Part shown: positions 44,590-54,979 of the stretch, in pieces
How the letters are laid out: every line of letters begins with the position of its first letter
How positions within the stretch are numbered: the stretch's first letter is position 1
Assembly: GCF_011393025.1 (NCBI RefSeq)
Contig: NZ_JAAOEO010000013.1
Span: 60,259-124,258 of the forward strand
Direction of reading: 5' to 3'
DNA length: 64,000 nucleotides
Origin: Neobacillus terrae
GTDB taxonomy: Bacteria > Bacillota > Bacilli > Bacillales > Cytobacillaceae
The notes under the pieces: generated by a model
What the model was told of the DNA's origin: nothing
What the model saw: only the letters and a program-made list of their open reading frames with translations
The model's database searches: none
Translations under genes and position numbers: made by a program

Positions 44590-45594
44590 TTATTTATTTA
44601 TTTTATTTTTGCCATGCCTATTATTTGCTCTTTTCTCCTCATCAATCGCATCGAATAAATTGAATGATGGATTTTTGAAAGGATTTTTAGCATTAGGTCT
44701 TTGCGAAATAGTTACTGCCTTATATGCCAGAAATAGTTCAGATTCAGATATTTTATCTAAGCCATGTTTAGCCGCAATAATAGTTGCCTGTTCTATAATT
44801 CTCATTATATAAAATGGTACTCCATTCGTTGCGTAATAAAACTTTTCCGATAAGCCTGGATCCGCTAAAAATGATTGTTCCGCTACTGGGAGTTGCTTAT
44901 CTACTGTATTAAGAAAAGCTCTGAACTCAATTTGTTCCTCTTTTGTACTATAGTTAAAGGATTCCAGGGTAAGACGAGTACAAAAACGTCGGTCTAGTTG
45001 ATTATTTACTTCAAATATTGATTTGGACTCTGGCATTCCGCAAATTAAGACCGGAATTTTAGCATCCTCAATAAATGTTTTAATCCAATCAGAAGCATTT
45101 TTTAATACATTTGAGGAATCTTTGTCTATTAGGTGTTGAAATTCGTCAATTACCATCATCTCTACATTACATGCCTTTACTAGTTTTAATAACCGAGCTG
45201 TCATTTGTACCAATGTTCCTCTTTCAAAATTGGGATCCCCTAAATGATACAAGGCCTGTGAAGCAAATGACTTTGGGGTAGCGCCAACAGGAACTTTAAA
45301 ATAAAAAATAGGAACTATGGTTTTACCATTAATTCTTTTTCTTGGATGAGTACTCTCATAATCTTTCAGGAGTGTAGTTTTACCTACACCGGTTAAGCCA
45401 GCTAAAAAAACCCCATCAGGTTGCCCTGCAGCGACAGATAGCAAATGTGTCTCTTGTATTCTGTCATATATATCCTTATATTTAGGATGGTTAACAATTA
45501 TCTTTTTTACATGCTCCTTTCTATTTTTTATGTCCTGCAATGAAGCTGGTTGGCCATTTAATTTTGGGAAAGTATTCATGCTTACCGTAGTCAT
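44590..45594 (-). CDS. tnsC: TnsC/TniB-family AAA+ transposition ATPase
   Basis: 334 residues. Walker A is GLTGVGKTT (about residue 70), Walker B MMVIDEFQHL (about 148), and a sensor-like CGMPESKS and arginine-rich QLDRRFCTRL follow. It links target recognition by TniQ to the transposase. It starts 2 bp after the tnsB stop, with its AGGAG site within the end of tnsB, so translation is coupled. A basic tail (ANNRHGKNKINK) ends the protein. Confidence 0.92.
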   Translation of the reverse strand: MTTVSMNTFPKLNGQPASLQDIKNRKEHVKKIIVNHPKYKDIYDRIQETHLLSVAAGQPDGVFLAGLTGVGKTTLLKDYESTHPRKRINGKTIVPIFYFKVPVGATPKSFASQALYHLGDPNFERGTLVQMTARLLKLVKACNVEMMVIDEFQHLIDKDSSNVLKNASDWIKTFIEDAKIPVLICGMPESKSIFEVNNQLDRRFCTRLTLESFNYSTKEEQIEFRAFLNTVDKQLPVAEQSFLADPGLSEKFYYATNGVPFYIMRIIEQATIIAAKHGLDKISESELFLAYKAVTISQRPNAKNPFKNPSFNLFDAIDEEKRANNRHGKNKINK

Positions 45595-45596
45595 GT

Positions 45597-47696
45597 TTAC
45601 ACTCCTTTGTATTTAACATCCATTTCTGGTAAATCTTCTAAATCTATGTCGAAACTACTACTAATGTTAAAAAGCTTTGATTCCTCATTCCTTTCTTCTG
45701 ATTTACCTTTCTTCTTTTTCTTCGATTGTTTCTTTGGTTGCTGTTTCTTTGAGTCTTGCAATTCATCTTTTATAATCGCAATGGTCTCAGCTGCTTCAGG
45801 AGTATTCAATTGAATGTGTGATAACCCTTCTGTAGAAATACCATGATACGAGGACTTTCCCCCTTCGGATTTGTCAGTTATACCCACCTCTTCATCTTTC
45901 ATCCTCCTATATTTAAAGTACTTCCTTCGATCTCTCACCTGAATCAGGCGAATTTTCCTTTTAGCTCTTCCCAATAATCTTCTATCACGTTTTTCTTTTG
46001 CTTTATTAAACATCGTAGAATCCCATTGCAAGTCATCGTAAGGAACAGGATATTCCAGTAAAAACCCCTTTTCATCAAGATCTTTATTAAAAGCTTCAAT
46101 ATATCTTCTTTCTTCTTCGTTATATACAAATATACTTCTCATATCCGCCAAATCGTACCGAACTCTTACCTTCTCTTTCTCCTTACCTTTAGTCCTCATA
46201 GCATGCCTTAATGTCATCAATTCAGGGGAAGTATAATTTTCATTTTTTATCGCTATTCCTTTATTAGTAATAGTTCTATACTCTAATCCACTCATTAAAA
46301 TTAACTTAAGTTCAGCTTTCGTACGGGACAGCGTCGGTCTAATTTCTGGATTCCCTTCTAACCCTTGTATCCATAATTCTTTCGGTGTAGCTCTTTTTTT
46401 GATATTTATATCGTTTGCTACCAAGTCAACCATTGCAATATGGCATATATAAATAAAGCTTTGCATAGTTAAATACGCTTTACCTTCAGAATCATATCTA
46501 CCTCTTTGAAAGGTATTTGAAAAAGTAGTTCCCATTAGACCGTGGAATACTTTTGTGTTTAACGTTCTAAATGCTCGCTCTATACTTCCCTTAACGTTTC
46601 CAGAGTCCACAGGACAAAATAAAATTTCAATCCCCAACTGCTGACATGCATCTTTTACATCCCAAGACTCGTTAACTTTCGAATTATCTAATACTAACAA
46701 TTCTGGTTTACCGCTAGCTAACCATTTATTTTCCACAAAAGGATAAATATCTTCTATGTAGGTTTTTGGCATTAAACAGTGTAAAAGACATTGTTTTAAT
46801 GCCTTAGCATTGATGTCATTAAACGTAACAAAAAATCCAAGTGGATGACCGGAATATTTATCGAGCGCATAGACTAGCCATGGCCTTCTTGGCTTCAGCG
46901 TTTTTGGATCTACAAGCAATACATCAACGGGGGTCCAGTCAATTTCAACTCTTTCGAGTGGCCGATGTACAACTACTTTGGAAACAGATCCATTTCTATT
47001 CAAAGCTGCCTGGACTCGTCCATATTGGTTTTTATCAGTTTTTTCAAGATCCAAAACATCTTGTTTAATGCGCCAAAACGTTGTATCGGAAACAGGTTTT
47101 ATTTTTTCTATTCTAAATTCATTCATTTCATCCATTCTAATTAAATACTCACTATAAAGACTATCCATGGTTTCATACTCCGGGTCATGAAGAAATTCAC
47201 CTAATACTTCTTCCGCTTTTTTTAAAGCAAATTCATTTGACCATCGCTCTCTTGGTCCTTTAAGGTCGTTTCGAGAAATTAAACTTCTTATGTCATTGTT
47301 TGATCGGTTGTATCTTTTTTTCCAATTATAAAAAGTGGCTACACAAATTTTTTCCGATTCAGGCAAAGAGGCTACGTAAGACTTTATTTCAGTTTGTAGG
47401 ACTTCACCAGTTAATACAGGTTGGAGTATTTTAAGCCTTCGTTCGGCCTCACTTCTTAAATTTTCCGGTATTAATGCGTAATCAGGCAGTTCAGATTCGT
47501 ATTCATTTCCCTTTATTACTTTGAATATTAATTTATTGTTTTCCCATAATTTTAATAATTCCTGAATACTCCATGTTTCTATTTTTTTATATGATAAATT
47601 TTCAACTTCTATCTCTGTGATTTTGTCTTTTCTCACTACGTATTCTGTATCATTTATCATAAACTTTGTACCGTGTGTGAATCCGTAATTGGGCAT
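45597..47696 (-). CDS. tnsB: TnsB/TniA-family DDE transposase
   Basis: About 699 residues with a Mu-type (rve plus Mu-C) core. Catalytic triad: Asp in VEIDWTPVDV (about 252), Asp in LLVLDNSKVN (about 334) and Glu in VKGSIERAFRTL (about 371). N-terminal winged-helix-type DNA-binding part; lysine-rich C-terminus (KKQQPKKQSKKKKKGK) where TnsC contact is usual. GTG 47705, ATG 47702 and ATG 47696 are all possible; 47696 has AGGTG best spaced. It joins transposon ends to target DNA. Confidence 0.93.
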   Translation of the reverse strand: MPNYGFTHGTKFMINDTEYVVRKDKITEIEVENLSYKKIETWSIQELLKLWENNKLIFKVIKGNEYESELPDYALIPENLRSEAERRLKILQPVLTGEVLQTEIKSYVASLPESEKICVATFYNWKKRYNRSNNDIRSLISRNDLKGPRERWSNEFALKKAEEVLGEFLHDPEYETMDSLYSEYLIRMDEMNEFRIEKIKPVSDTTFWRIKQDVLDLEKTDKNQYGRVQAALNRNGSVSKVVVHRPLERVEIDWTPVDVLLVDPKTLKPRRPWLVYALDKYSGHPLGFFVTFNDINAKALKQCLLHCLMPKTYIEDIYPFVENKWLASGKPELLVLDNSKVNESWDVKDACQQLGIEILFCPVDSGNVKGSIERAFRTLNTKVFHGLMGTTFSNTFQRGRYDSEGKAYLTMQSFIYICHIAMVDLVANDINIKKRATPKELWIQGLEGNPEIRPTLSRTKAELKLILMSGLEYRTITNKGIAIKNENYTSPELMTLRHAMRTKGKEKEKVRVRYDLADMRSIFVYNEEERRYIEAFNKDLDEKGFLLEYPVPYDDLQWDSTMFNKAKEKRDRRLLGRAKRKIRLIQVRDRRKYFKYRRMKDEEVGITDKSEGGKSSYHGISTEGLSHIQLNTPEAAETIAIIKDELQDSKKQQPKKQSKKKKKGKSEERNEESKLFNISSSFDIDLEDLPEMDVKYKGV

Positions 47697-47705
47697 GTTC
47701 ATCAC

Positions 47706-48344
47706 CTATTCAAGAATTTTTATCAGCGAAGCTCCACTTATCTTGGACTTAACAAGATCCGTGTACACCATATGTTTATAAATAAGAAAGAAAACATGTG
47801 AGTATATTTCTTGTTTGTTAAATTGATGTAATTCTCGGACCATTGTATCTATCGTTATTTCTCTCCTTTCACGAACAAGTTCCAAAACAGCCATTCTTGT
47901 TACAGAACGCAAAGAATGATAATCAATATTTTTTATTTTTTTTAAATTGTACTGAAGAAATCCAATTCTGATATTAGGTTCCGATACTACAATAAACTCC
48001 CATTTATTTTCTTCACAAAACTGTTTGCCCACCATAAATTTTACCAAGTTTTTTTCTGTTGTTAAAAAACGTTCTGGCTTAACCTCAACGATTTTGATTT
48101 TATTGTCATCAGTTATCACTTTAAAGTCTGGGAAATAACTGTGTTTAGCCCCTTTGTACATATAGGGGATTTTAATAGGTTGTGATTCATAAAACACAAT
48201 CCCAGGATCAAATTCAAGAAGAGTGATATAATCCCTTTCAAGTAGACTTTCATAGTTTATTAGAGTTCCACACTTTTCGCTGGGTATACTGCCCCTAAAG
48301 TTACCCATCTTACTCGGCTTTATTGGCCTTGCACCGTGCTTCAT
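47706..48344 (-). CDS. tnsA: TnsA-family transposon endonuclease
   Basis: 212 residues with the restriction-endonuclease-like TnsA core: Glu in ESLLERDYI (about 37), Asp in SYFPDFKV (about 72) and Glu-x-Lys in KIVEVKPE (about 86-88). The C-terminal helical domain ends at the tnsB start. Having both TnsA and TnsB implies cut-and-paste movement, because TnsA cuts the second strand. GGGAGGG precedes the ATG. Confidence 0.92.
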   Translation of the reverse strand: MKHGARPIKPSKMGNFRGSIPSEKCGTLINYESLLERDYITLLEFDPGIVFYESQPIKIPYMYKGAKHSYFPDFKVITDDNKIKIVEVKPERFLTTEKNLVKFMVGKQFCEENKWEFIVVSEPNIRIGFLQYNLKKIKNIDYHSLRSVTRMAVLELVRERREITIDTMVRELHQFNKQEIYSHVFFLIYKHMVYTDLVKSKISGASLIKILE

Positions 48345-48444
48345 CCTTTCCCTCCCTCAAACAAAATCTTTATTAATATTCCCAATATTCAGATTAATTA
48401 ACCCGTATAACTAAATAATAATAGGAAATACTGTTATCAAAAAA

Positions 48445-50298
48445 ATGGGTGATGGCTCTATGTTATTGTTTTTCAATCAAAATTATCCTGATGAGTCTTT
48501 ATGCAGTCTGCTTTATAGGACAGCAAAGGAAAACTTCATGGATCAATTAAACTGGATTTTTATCAATTTTAAGGATTTTTCTGGGGAAAATGTTATTCCT
48601 AATGAAGTGAACTGGTTAACAGGAATAAAACTAAAGGCAATAGCAAACTTCCTTGGAATCTCAATGAACGAGGCAGAAAGCCTAACATATCACCCTGTAT
48701 TAGAACACCTGGGACTAGAAGTTAAAAGCGTAGAGAAAAACCCCTGGTTTCTATACTCACGGATAAAATGCTGTCCTCTTTGCTTACAAGAAACCGTCTA
48801 TCATCGGAAGCGATGGGCATGTTCTTATACATTAATCTGCTCAAAGCACAAAGTTCTTCTAATGGATAGGTGCCCATTTTGCAATTGCCTTTTTGATATG
48901 TTATCGATTATTAAAAACCAGTGCAAAGGTTGTAATAGCAATATATCTGACTATATCCCTACAAGGGTAGATGCTGACTCGATTCTTGTTGATTTTCAGT
49001 TAACCATTGATCATTTACTAAATGAGAGTTATTTTCAATTTGACCATAATTGGATAAAAGATAAGAAAGGGCTAATAAACGCATTAGAGTTCTTAGGATG
49101 TTGGAGTGCCCGATTTTTAAACAAAGAAGAGTTATTTTGTGAAGAATTGTGTATTGGATACAATGGTAGAGCACTAGAAAGAAATCATTTAAAAAATGCC
49201 AAACAAATAGAACATGCAATTTGTATTTATATCTTTGCTTTCAAGATTTTGCAACATTGGCCAAGAAAGTTTCATGATCTATTAAGACAATCCGAAAAAA
49301 AAAATAAAAAAGAATACCGATACTTTATACAAAACACAGTGCCCACCCTTTACGGATCCAACTTATCTCCTATTTCTTCAGAATTAAACAACTATATTGC
49401 CTACACTCATCTTAATTTAGATAAGCAAAAAAACTATTTAAGATCTGACCAAATACGGTTAATTACCAATAAGTTTGATGCCGGAGTTATTGAAAGTAAT
49501 TTAATACCTATCTATCGAACAAAATATCTCCAACAACCTGTTTCATTAGTTTGCACTAATGACTTATTTTATTTTATGAACATGTATGAAAATAGTATTT
49601 CAAAAGAGCAGTTGAGGATGAGATGGAATACGAGTGCTAAGTCGACATTTTCTTTATTACAAAACAATTTATTAGAAAATGTGTTTAATTTTAAAGTAGG
49701 CCCTTTAACAACTTGGGTCATTCCACTCATATCAGTAGAATCGTTTGAAAGTAAACTGCGATCCCTATCTAGTAATTCCATGGATTCACCAATAACAATT
49801 AGGAACGCAATGGAATGGATTAGTCCTAGCAACTCAATTATTTTAATGAAGGGAATCCTAAATCGAAGAATAACAATCTGTATTAGTAATATAAAACTAG
49901 CCGATTCAACTGTAAGTAAATCCAAGGTATATCATTACGTAACAGAAGCTTTCATCAGTGGGGGTACCACAGACGGTTTTATTTCTATTAGAGAATTAAT
50001 TTTTATATTAGGTGTTAAAAAGTCCGATATCATCCATTGGATAAAAACCGGTAGATTTGGCTCCTTTTCATATTCAGGCGAAGATAACATACCAATATCA
50101 ACTTTCCAATACTTTAATGACCAATTTATTACTACATTACAAATATCGATGGAAAATAATATTCCCATAAAGAAGATTCTAAAAAAACACCAAATCGGAA
50201 AAATTTCTTCTGTTTCAGGTCCCAAACACCGTGATGGTAATCGGCTACTTTTTTATCGCCAACAAATTATAAGAACTTTCATGGGAAAATCTTCATAG
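48445..50298 (+). CDS. tniQ: TniQ/TnsD-family target-selection protein
   Basis: 617 residues. The N-terminal TniQ signature PDESLCSLLYRTA is followed by paired zinc-binding motifs (IKCCPLC, LICSKHKVL, DRCPFCNC, CKGCNSN) between residues 108 and 175, then a long C-terminal region as in TnsD-type proteins. TnsD-like proteins bind a chromosomal attachment site and recruit TnsC. Divergent orientation from tnsABC is less usual than a collinear tnsABC-tniQ order. Start is either 48445 or the internal ATG at 48460; no strong ribosome site decides. Confidence 0.85.
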   Translation: MGDGSMLLFFNQNYPDESLCSLLYRTAKENFMDQLNWIFINFKDFSGENVIPNEVNWLTGIKLKAIANFLGISMNEAESLTYHPVLEHLGLEVKSVEKNPWFLYSRIKCCPLCLQETVYHRKRWACSYTLICSKHKVLLMDRCPFCNCLFDMLSIIKNQCKGCNSNISDYIPTRVDADSILVDFQLTIDHLLNESYFQFDHNWIKDKKGLINALEFLGCWSARFLNKEELFCEELCIGYNGRALERNHLKNAKQIEHAICIYIFAFKILQHWPRKFHDLLRQSEKKNKKEYRYFIQNTVPTLYGSNLSPISSELNNYIAYTHLNLDKQKNYLRSDQIRLITNKFDAGVIESNLIPIYRTKYLQQPVSLVCTNDLFYFMNMYENSISKEQLRMRWNTSAKSTFSLLQNNLLENVFNFKVGPLTTWVIPLISVESFESKLRSLSSNSMDSPITIRNAMEWISPSNSIILMKGILNRRITICISNIKLADSTVSKSKVYHYVTEAFISGGTTDGFISIRELIFILGVKKSDIIHWIKTGRFGSFSYSGEDNIPISTFQYFNDQFITTLQISMENNIPIKKILKKHQIGKISSVSGPKHRDGNRLLFYRQQIIRTFMGKSS

Positions 50299-50367
50299 CC
50301 ATCCTTTCTTCAACTCACGGCATAATCCTTCTTTTATTTTCCCGAATCGACATAAGTGGAAAATCAT

Positions 50368-50908
50368 AGGCCCCAATCAGATGATGGTAACGAATATTAT
50401 CCATGTTCCTGATGGGAAGGAATTTTATTATTTATCCGTTACTAAGGATTTTTTCAATAATGAAATTGTCAGTTGGGAGCTAGCTAGGAAAATAATCTGG
50501 AAGTTGCGCTAAACAAAGTAGAATAGTGGCCAAAGAAAAAGAACTTAGTTGGAGCCGTTCTCCATTTATTAGGGCTTCAGTTTATGCCCAAACTATACAA
50601 CATCTGATTTAAGTCTAACGGCATCACAGCAGCCACTCTCGAAAAGGAAACCGCCTAGACAATGCCTGCGAAGAATCACTTTTCTCACACCCGGAAACAG
50701 AGAACTTCTATATGAAACAGTGAATTCAGATGAAGATCTAAGGCAAGCAATCGAAAATTATTTCTATCACCATAATTTTAAACGAAGAAAGAAAAAACTA
50801 AAGAAACGCGCGCCGTTTAAATTATCGACACGCGCTTTCAGCATAACTTTTTTATGTTTTCTACTTGACTGGGCAAGACCACTTCTGCAGATGTTTATTC
50901 GTTTATAA
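50368..50908 (+). pseudogene. IS3-family (IS150-like) transposase remnant
   Basis: Translated pieces match the integrase core of IS3-family OrfB: VPDGKEFYYLSVTKDFFNNEIVSWEL near 50400-50490, a decayed LHxxxGLQF-PKLYN part near 50560, SRKGNRLDNACEESLFSH (DDE glutamate) near 50640-50690 and a DLRQAIENYFYHHNFKR tail near 50730. Stops and frame changes separate the pieces, and the N-terminus is missing. The copy is dead and old. Confidence 0.75.
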
Positions 50909-50943
50909 TCAAATACCAAGTTACAATCATTTGTATATTCACA

Positions 50944-50948
50944 ATTAC
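50944..50948. repeat. Target-site duplication ATTAC, right copy
   Basis: Follows the proposed TCACA right terminus of the Tn7-like element. Confidence 0.45.
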
Positions 50949-51532
50949 TTCATGCATCTACTTTATTTTATTTTTAAATTAAGTAGGTAAGATAAATAGT
51001 AAGTAAAGTGAGGGAAATAATCTCCAATATCCACAATCTTGAAAATCGGTCCATAGTCTGTTCAACATTACTGATGTTATATTGAAGATGTCTTTTATCA
51101 AACCTGATATTTACAAGATGACCTTTGAAGATAATCCACTGGTAAGTGTGCAGCGTTTATGGAAAGAAAAAACACCTCTTAGCTAACAGCTGAGGGGTGC
51201 TTTGGAGTGCGATAATGGCTGTTTTCTCACTCTGAACTTCTTCACAATATGCTAGAAAACCTCTAAAAATTTTTGCTATAACTTCGGTAAAAACTTGCAT
51301 GAAATCTAAGTGAAAGTACGAAAAGCAGTTACAGCTCAAAACAAACATTATATCGCGGTTATACCTTAATACTCACTTCTTGCTGGCAAAAATGATGTAG
51401 AACTTGATAATCTTGATATCCTAGTAGACCTGTTGATTAATAAAATTATGAATAAGTTTTTTACTTTGAACTAAAATAAACCACCCAACGGAATTGTTGA
51501 TATCGAAATTTTTTGGGTCGTTATTATAATTA
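50949..51532. other. Spacer between transposon end and defence island
   Basis: No gene recognised. It contains a minus-strand terminator at 51164-51199: CACCTC pairs with GAGGGGTG and TTTTTTC follows, 330 bp past the HamB stop. The remaining sequence is AT-rich and closed in all frames. Confidence 0.5.
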
Positions 51533-54500
51533 TTAAATATAACTAGTTACAACTTGTATATTGCTTCCAAATTTCCTACTTACCCTGCATTCAATTTCCG
51601 TTCCCATAATATCCATATGAAATGAAAATATTTTAGCTAGCCTTCTTGGAACAAAACCAAGTTGCTTATCTTGGTATAAAATTTGTATTGCAAACGAATC
51701 AAATTCATTCTCCTGCTGTCTCTTAAATAATAATTTATCCCCAACTTTAATGAGTTTCGCTACTTCAATTCTCTCAGCTACATATGGTATTCCTTTTATA
51801 TTGAAGGAATGGTTGGTCTTTTTAAAATTACTCGTGTTGTTGTCTTTTATATTAATTTTGGATATTAAATTGAAAATATTACGTAATCCATATGTTGAAT
51901 TTACCCCAAACTTATTAATATCATCGACTTGAAGATTCACAAACCAATTTATAAAAGAACGTAAATCTGAAGAACCATCATAAGACTTTGATAACAGCAA
52001 GCAATCTTTTCTAGATATCAAACCCATATCTTTCAACCATAAAGCATAAGTATCGTTCAATCCATTTTTTATTTTTGATGGTAGGCTTAATATACTTTTA
52101 CTAAGACTATTCCAATCGCGCCCCAAAATATAAGATGCAATGAAGATTACCGATGTGATTCCCCAAGGATATCTATAAGCTAGACAATCTTCTATGTAAA
52201 CATTCATTAAATCTACGTTTTCTTCTCCAACAGAATCTGACCACAATTTTCTAAGCTGATCTAAATCATCCCCATTTATCCACGAAAGTATAAAAGGTTC
52301 AAGCTTGGTGTTACCCACGATTGAAACGCTTTTTAATGTGTCTTTTGGTTGCATTTCTTCACATGTTATTAAGCATTTTAATGCAAGCTTTAAAAATTCC
52401 ACTTCATTTTCTTCATCAATGGCCATACTAAGACTTTGAGAACTTAGTAAGGCTTCTTCAATTTTCAGACATGAATTAAGAGTTAAACCAGTTCTCGCAA
52501 ATACAACTTTTTTTTCTCTTGGTTCAATACTCCAAAAACGATTAGCAGTTTCGAGCAAGATGCTATTAACATATTGTGAATCTTCTTCTATTGATTGTAT
52601 TTTAAATAAGGTATCTCCAACAAAGGACTCCATTAGTTGTTGATCTGGAGTATCAACAACTTCTTCAACAAGAAAATTCATAAGCGCAGGTTCAGAGTAT
52701 TCTGCGATAACGTCTTGTAAAGCTTGTTGAGAGATCCGTCCTTCACGGTGTAATTCCATTGCAACAGTAAATATACTTCTAACTCTCTCAGAATTTAATG
52801 GATTGGAGTATTCAGTATATAAAGCTCTATCACGTGCAGAATTTATAACAAAAACAACCTGTCCTTCTGTCTCTCGCCCTGCTCTACCAGATCTACCAAC
52901 TATATTCCAAAAATCCCTAACTTTAACTGATAAACGTTCAGAAGGGTTTGGAATAATATCTAAGGAGTAGACCAGTAAAGTTTTTATTGGCAAATTTACT
53001 CCTTGTCCAAGCGTATGTGTTGCAACAAGTATCTTTAACTTTTTTTGCGCGTATTCTCTTTCGACAGCTTTTCTTACTTCATCTGCTAAATCTCCAAAAT
53101 GAGGTGCTACTCCCCTGCTTATACATTGAGTTATTATGCTATCTTCTCCATACCACCTAATTGCAGCTTCCAATGCTTCACTATCATCTATCTTCGGAAA
53201 ATGTGTTTCAACATCATAGTAATTATCTAAAATATCGATTAACTTTAAGAATGCTTTTAATACGCTATAGACACCTCCCCCACCACCTCGGCCTACTGTA
53301 GCACAATAAATAAGTACTGATCCCTCCCGGAGATACCTGTACGCCAAAATTGCTGTAGTTTCTGACTTATTAGTAAAATTAGGAAAAACTTTTTCAATAA
53401 CCTTTTTTTTCTTCTTTCCGGTTGTGATTTCCCAATGTAAAGGGTTTATAAAATTCGGAATAAAAATCTTTGTAGTTCTTCTACCTATATTTTGAACATA
53501 ATTTTCAAATTCAACTTGGCCATTAGTTCCGTTCCATGAAAAGGAACCTATTAATCTTCTTGTAGGCTGCCATGCTTGACCATCGTATTGCTTAGGTGAA
53601 TCTATCTTTGCTTGGTCATTATTTATTAGCCATTTTGCGAACTCATCACTATCAACATCAGGCATAACTGCTGATATAAATAAGAATCGGCTATGTTTTG
53701 GTGTGAACCATCTTTTAAGCCGTGTGAGAAGTAATTCAAATTGTGCTGATCTACTATCTAAATTACCTAAGACATGTCCTTCATCGAATACAAAAAGGGA
53801 AATATCAACAAATAACTCAGGCTTTACTCTAATTAAGAAGTCAACCTTTTCAGGCGTAGCAACTAATACATCAGCTTCTCTTAACCAAAACTGATCAAGT
53901 TCGTCCAACTCATAACTTCCGGATAGGCTAGAAACTACATAGCCTAATTTCGATAACCGACTACTTAAACTATTTTCCACCTCATTGACAAGTGAACGAA
54001 AAGGAGCAATATAAAGGCACTTTTTATTACCTCCAACCTGTTGCAAGATGGATAGTTCAGCAATTAAGGTCTTTCCCGCGCTAGTCGGCATTTGAATAAT
54101 AAAACCTCTGTTATCTTCTAAGACACCTTTATTAATTGCATTGATTTGTGATTTCCAGAACTCTGATTGAGATAATCTCTCTTCAGGAGGTATCAGTTTA
54201 TTATCTGAATAAGGACTTGCAGCGAGCAACCTTAAATATGGTTCCCAAACCTCAGATGATTCTTTAATTAAGTCCGATAATACTGTCCAAGTTGTACGTT
54301 GATAAGAAATACTCATTTTAAATTCTAATAATGTTAATATAGTTGTGAGAGTTGCATCTCTTAGATTCAGGGCTAACTCCCTTGCTTCCGCTAAATCTTT
54401 ATTAAAATCGCCATTAACTCCAGTTAACTGAAATTTGCTAAATTCACTAATCGCTTTTCCCCAAAGATATTCCATTTCATTACTTTCAGAATCCCCTATA

Positions 54501-54979
54501 TATTGCATGCCGGCTGGTTTAATAGCCTGCAGCTGCTTCCTTAATAGCAAAGTCACTAATAAAAATAAATTATTTACACTCCTGTCCAATAATTCATTTT
54601 CTTCAATCTTATATTCAAGTGATTTTAATATACACGAAGAATTAGCTTGAAAACCTGATAAGTCATAGCAAAGTGCAGATAAAATCTTAGCATACTCTTT
54701 GTCATATTCTTCTGACATTAAAGAGAAAGTTTCAAATAGTTCGGCAGCAACCTTAAGTCCTTGCATACATACTGGGCTTTCTTTATGAGTCAAAACTTTG
54801 GCACTTGCTGAACTTAGAAATAATGCATAACCCCATATTGTCGATTCATTATAGGTTGCTTTAAAGTTTGCACCCATTTTTTTAGCAAAAATCTGACCAT
54901 ACTGGTTTCTAAAAAACGAAGAATTAATCATTTCTTCTACTTGTTTTTCTTTTTTATTAATATATTCAAGGAGTTCCAT
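51533..54979 (-). CDS. hamB: Hachiman system helicase HamB, with C-terminal HIRAN-like domain
   Basis: About 1148 residues. Superfamily 2 helicase motifs: Walker A MPTSAGKTLIAE (about 301), DEGH box VFDEGHVLG (about 401), SAVMP, THTLGQGVNLP and motif VI NIVGRSGRAGRETEG (about 696). The last ~85 residues (GIPYVAERIEVAKLIKVGDK, ENEFDSFAIQIL, GFVPRRLA) look like a HIRAN DNA-end-binding domain. HamA and HamB act together against phage by DNA degradation. ATG 54979 overlaps hamA by 14 bp and has GGGGAGG 8 nt upstream; the frame opens at 54985 with TTG. Confidence 0.85.
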   Translation of the reverse strand: MELLEYINKKEKQVEEMINSSFFRNQYGQIFAKKMGANFKATYNESTIWGYALFLSSASAKVLTHKESPVCMQGLKVAAELFETFSLMSEEYDKEYAKILSALCYDLSGFQANSSCILKSLEYKIEENELLDRSVNNLFLLVTLLLRKQLQAIKPAGMQYIGDSESNEMEYLWGKAISEFSKFQLTGVNGDFNKDLAEARELALNLRDATLTTILTLLEFKMSISYQRTTWTVLSDLIKESSEVWEPYLRLLAASPYSDNKLIPPEERLSQSEFWKSQINAINKGVLEDNRGFIIQMPTSAGKTLIAELSILQQVGGNKKCLYIAPFRSLVNEVENSLSSRLSKLGYVVSSLSGSYELDELDQFWLREADVLVATPEKVDFLIRVKPELFVDISLFVFDEGHVLGNLDSRSAQFELLLTRLKRWFTPKHSRFLFISAVMPDVDSDEFAKWLINNDQAKIDSPKQYDGQAWQPTRRLIGSFSWNGTNGQVEFENYVQNIGRRTTKIFIPNFINPLHWEITTGKKKKKVIEKVFPNFTNKSETTAILAYRYLREGSVLIYCATVGRGGGGGVYSVLKAFLKLIDILDNYYDVETHFPKIDDSEALEAAIRWYGEDSIITQCISRGVAPHFGDLADEVRKAVEREYAQKKLKILVATHTLGQGVNLPIKTLLVYSLDIIPNPSERLSVKVRDFWNIVGRSGRAGRETEGQVVFVINSARDRALYTEYSNPLNSERVRSIFTVAMELHREGRISQQALQDVIAEYSEPALMNFLVEEVVDTPDQQLMESFVGDTLFKIQSIEEDSQYVNSILLETANRFWSIEPREKKVVFARTGLTLNSCLKIEEALLSSQSLSMAIDEENEVEFLKLALKCLITCEEMQPKDTLKSVSIVGNTKLEPFILSWINGDDLDQLRKLWSDSVGEENVDLMNVYIEDCLAYRYPWGITSVIFIASYILGRDWNSLSKSILSLPSKIKNGLNDTYALWLKDMGLISRKDCLLLSKSYDGSSDLRSFINWFVNLQVDDINKFGVNSTYGLRNIFNLISKINIKDNNTSNFKKTNHSFNIKGIPYVAERIEVAKLIKVGDKLLFKRQQENEFDSFAIQILYQDKQLGFVPRRLAKIFSFHMDIMGTEIECRVSRKFGSNIQVVTSYI

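Larger units (their letters stand above)
44312..50943. mobile_element. Tn7-like transposon (tnsA-tnsB-tnsC, tniQ), about 6.6 kb
   Basis: Four transposition genes are present: minus-strand tnsA, tnsB, tnsC and divergent tniQ. The proposed left end starts TGTGATTTTTCA and the right end, read inwards, TGTGAATATACA; both are flanked by ATTAC. Inside the left end three copies of TTCATAANNNNTTAGAA lie 51-56 bp apart, as expected for TnsB sites. Apart from a decayed IS3 copy near the right end it carries no cargo inside these limits. If the right end is wrong, the adjacent defence genes would become cargo. The gene module is certain, the ends are a proposal. Confidence 0.6.

Noticed and set aside
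50720..50908. 62-codon frame as an independent gene
   Set aside because: Its sequence matches the C-terminal part of an IS3-type transposase, so it is part of the remnant.
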